This document shows positions 62,384 to 64,000 of a DNA stretch of 64,000 nucleotides, piece by piece. The notes under the pieces were generated by a model, which did no database searches, was not told the DNA's origin, and was given only the letters and a program-made list of their open reading frames with translations. Where the stretch lies: positions 4,650,001-4,714,000 of the forward strand of contig NZ_CP009285.1 of the NCBI RefSeq assembly GCF_000758665.1, in the 5' to 3' direction. The DNA comes from Paenibacillus borealis (GTDB lineage Bacteria; Bacillota; Bacilli; Paenibacillales; Paenibacillaceae). The translations under genes and the position numbers were made by a program. Within the stretch, counting starts at the first letter, position 1. Each line of letters opens with the position of its first letter.

Positions 62384-62441
62384 TGCAAACGTTTTACCTA
62401 TTTCTGTGTATCCCCTAAGATAAAGCAATAAAGCGCTTACG
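62384..62441. promoter_or_regulatory. Two cre-like sites upstream of the amylase gene
   Basis: TGCAAACGTTTTAC (62384-62397) and ATAAAGCGCTTACG (62428-62441) resemble CcpA/LacI-type operators, 44 bases apart, 58-115 bases before the amylase start. They suit carbon catabolite control or a local LacI-type repressor. The rest of 62108-62498 shows no gene. Confidence 0.45.
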
Positions 62442-62498
62442 AATTTACATATTTAATGAAGCGAAATAATCTAAATGCCTGAAAGGAGTTATTAACAC

Positions 62499-64000
62499 AT
62501 GCATCATGTATCTTCATTTGTCCCTAAATCCTATATTCTGCATGCCTTTGCGGTCACGGGTCTGGCGGCAATGCTGCTGGCCGGGTGCAGCGGTGATGAG
62601 AGTACAGGCGGAAATCACGCTGCCAAGGTCTCATCCGCACAACCTTCCTCACCCGTTCACAGTACTGAAGAGGAATCAAGAGCAGGGATACAGAACAACA
62701 GCACTGCACAATCTGCCGGTAATTCCGCTGCAGCTGTAGACGAGCAGCCTTCCACCGTGTTTTATGAAATCTTCGTCCGCTCCTTCTATGATTCCAACGG
62801 GGACGGTATCGGTGATCTGCAGGGGGTCACTGAGAAGCTGGATTATTTGAATGACGGGGACCCGCAGACGCATGATGATTTGGGTGTCGGAGGAATCTGG
62901 CTGATGCCTTTTAATCCCTCCCCCAGCTATCACGGTTACGATGTAACAGATTACCGCAGCATTAATCCGGACTATGGAACACTTGAAGACATGCAGACCC
63001 TGATCAGGGAGGCACATAAACGGGGCATCAAAGTGATTATGGATCTGGTGGTGAACCACACGTCCAAGGCTCATCCCTGGTTTGTGGATTCCGCCAAGAA
63101 TCCGGGCAGTAAATACCGCGACTGGTATATCTGGGCCGAAGATCAGAGCCGCCCGGTAACCGGAACCAGCGCTGCCGGCAGCGGCAGCCCGTGGCATACA
63201 TTGCGGGGAAGCCATTATATGGGGACTTTCTGGGAGGGGATGCCGGATCTCAACTTCGATAATCCTGAGGTCCGCAGTGAAATGAAGAGTATCGGTACCT
63301 ATTGGCTGGAGCTAGGAGTCGACGGTTTCCGTCTGGACGCTGCAAAGCATATTTACGAGGATCTTCTCTCAGACAAAAGTACGGCGACGACGGCCAAAAA
63401 TGTGGCCTGGTGGCAGGAATTCCGCGCAGCCATGAATGAGGTGAATCCGCAGGCGTATATCGTAGGTGAGATCTGGGAGAATTCAGCCGTGTCCGTAGGG
63501 GCTTATCTGAATCAGGCCTTCGATTCCGGCTTTAACTTCGGACTTGCTGAAACGCTGATTCATTCGGCTCAAACCGAAAAAGACAGCGGAGCCGCGTTCA
63601 CCCTGGAGCGGACCTACAAGCTGTATTCGCAAATCTCAGGCGGTGCTTTCACGGATGCCATTTTCCTGACCAATCATGATCAGAACAGGGTTATGAGCCA
63701 GCTGGATGATCAGCCTGATCATGCCGCGATGGCGGCAGCCATGCTGCTGACCCTGCCGGGTAATCCGTTTATCTATTATGGAGAAGAGATCGGGCTGCTG
63801 GGTGTGAAGCCGGATGAAGGCATCCGTGAGCCCATGAAATGGACAGCCGACGGACTAAGTGCTGGTCAGACTTCGTGGGAGCCGGGCAGGAATAATGCTG
63901 CGAATCCCGGGACTGATGTAGAGAGCCAGCAACAATTAAGCGATTCACTGCTGGAACGCTACCGCGAGCTTATCCGGCTGCGGGAAGAGGTGCCGGCCCT
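62499..64000 (+). CDS. Alpha-amylase family GH13 lipoprotein (truncated by window end)
   Basis: At least 500 residues are visible and the end is outside the window. The signal peptide ends in a lipobox LLAGCSG (lipid-modified Cys near residue 30), followed by a Ser/Ala-rich spacer of about 55 residues. The catalytic barrel starts TVFYEIFVRSFYDSNGDG and shows all four GH13 regions: DLVVNHTS, GFRLDAAKHIY (nucleophile Asp), IVGEIWEN (acid/base Glu) and LTNHDQNR (stabiliser Asp). It would cleave alpha-1,4-glucans at the cell surface. The ATG follows AAAGGAG. No neighbouring transporter genes are seen inside the window. Confidence 0.93.
   Translation, partial: MHHVSSFVPKSYILHAFAVTGLAAMLLAGCSGDESTGGNHAAKVSSAQPSSPVHSTEEESRAGIQNNSTAQSAGNSAAAVDEQPSTVFYEIFVRSFYDSNGDGIGDLQGVTEKLDYLNDGDPQTHDDLGVGGIWLMPFNPSPSYHGYDVTDYRSINPDYGTLEDMQTLIREAHKRGIKVIMDLVVNHTSKAHPWFVDSAKNPGSKYRDWYIWAEDQSRPVTGTSAAGSGSPWHTLRGSHYMGTFWEGMPDLNFDNPEVRSEMKSIGTYWLELGVDGFRLDAAKHIYEDLLSDKSTATTAKNVAWWQEFRAAMNEVNPQAYIVGEIWENSAVSVGAYLNQAFDSGFNFGLAETLIHSAQTEKDSGAAFTLERTYKLYSQISGGAFTDAIFLTNHDQNRVMSQLDDQPDHAAMAAAMLLTLPGNPFIYYGEEIGLLGVKPDEGIREPMKWTADGLSAGQTSWEPGRNNAANPGTDVESQQQLSDSLLERYRELIRLREEVPA

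Overview
This window is chromosomal DNA of a spore-forming, low-to-mid GC Gram-positive bacterium, most likely a Paenibacillus or close relative. Evidence is the presence of cotE and spoVK, a GlnR-type glnRA operon with a consensus operator, Gram-positive LexA boxes (CGAAC-N4-GTTYC type), strong GGAGG ribosome binding sites with frequent GTG/TTG starts, and gene order shared with Bacillus subtilis (cotE-mutS-mutL, miaA-hfq, spoVK-hflX-ynbB-glnR-glnA, lexA/yneA/ynzC). The genus call rests on overall protein flavour and is inference. Most genes lie on the minus strand.

Layout. 0-1 kb: an LD-carboxypeptidase followed by the first codons of another gene. 1.1-6.5 kb: the pyruvate dehydrogenase operon pdhABCD, with its own promoter and terminator. 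6.6-16.5 kb: an esterase, low-molecular-weight phosphatase, thiamine pyrophosphokinase, NlpC/P60 hydrolase, a winged-helix regulator with a degenerate receiver, a ThiF-like E1 enzyme with a Dabb protein, an ABC-F ATPase, and a Ser/Thr kinase fused to a MinD-like domain. 15.5-19.6 kb: a tightly coupled run of Fpg/Nei glycosylase, endonuclease IV, a cREC receiver-like protein, a thioredoxin-like protein, an ABC ATPase and an RlmM-like RNA methyltransferase. 19.7-28 kb: two HAD phosphatases, RNase Z, MetH, a lipoprotein, a membrane protein and YnzC. 28-29.1 kb: the divergent yneA/lexA SOS locus with several LexA boxes.

29.2-34.3 kb is a variable stretch of small, mostly unrecognised genes. It holds a short L,D-transpeptidase, several proteins of 40-190 residues, an orphan protein resembling the RNA polymerase alpha C-terminal domain, and broken genes including a decayed paralogue of a neighbouring small gene. 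34.6-50 kb returns to conserved core: glnA, glnR, a P-loop kinase, ynbB, hflX, spoVK, a YdcF-like protein, a DUF402 phosphatase, a class A penicillin-binding protein with an FN3 domain and Gly/Asn tail, hfq, miaA, a methyltransferase and mutL.

50.1-52.9 kb is mutS, split into two reading frames at a run of seven A residues (coding strand), so as given no full-length MutS is encoded although mutL is intact. 53-57 kb has a GNAT acetyltransferase, a very GC-rich amidoligase-like gene and cotE, the first two lying between cotE and mutS. 57-62 kb carries an HD-GYP protein, an aromatic-acid exporter-like membrane protein and an ABC importer (binding lipoprotein, ATPase, permease) interrupted by 63-bp tandem repeats. 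The window ends inside a GH13 alpha-amylase lipoprotein gene with cre-like boxes upstream.

No complete insertion sequence, prophage, CRISPR array, rRNA or tRNA gene was seen. The strongest candidates for follow-up are the mutS frameshift, the cREC-containing repair operon, the kinase/MinD-like fusion, the amidoligase between cotE and mutS, and the small-gene region between glnA and lexA.
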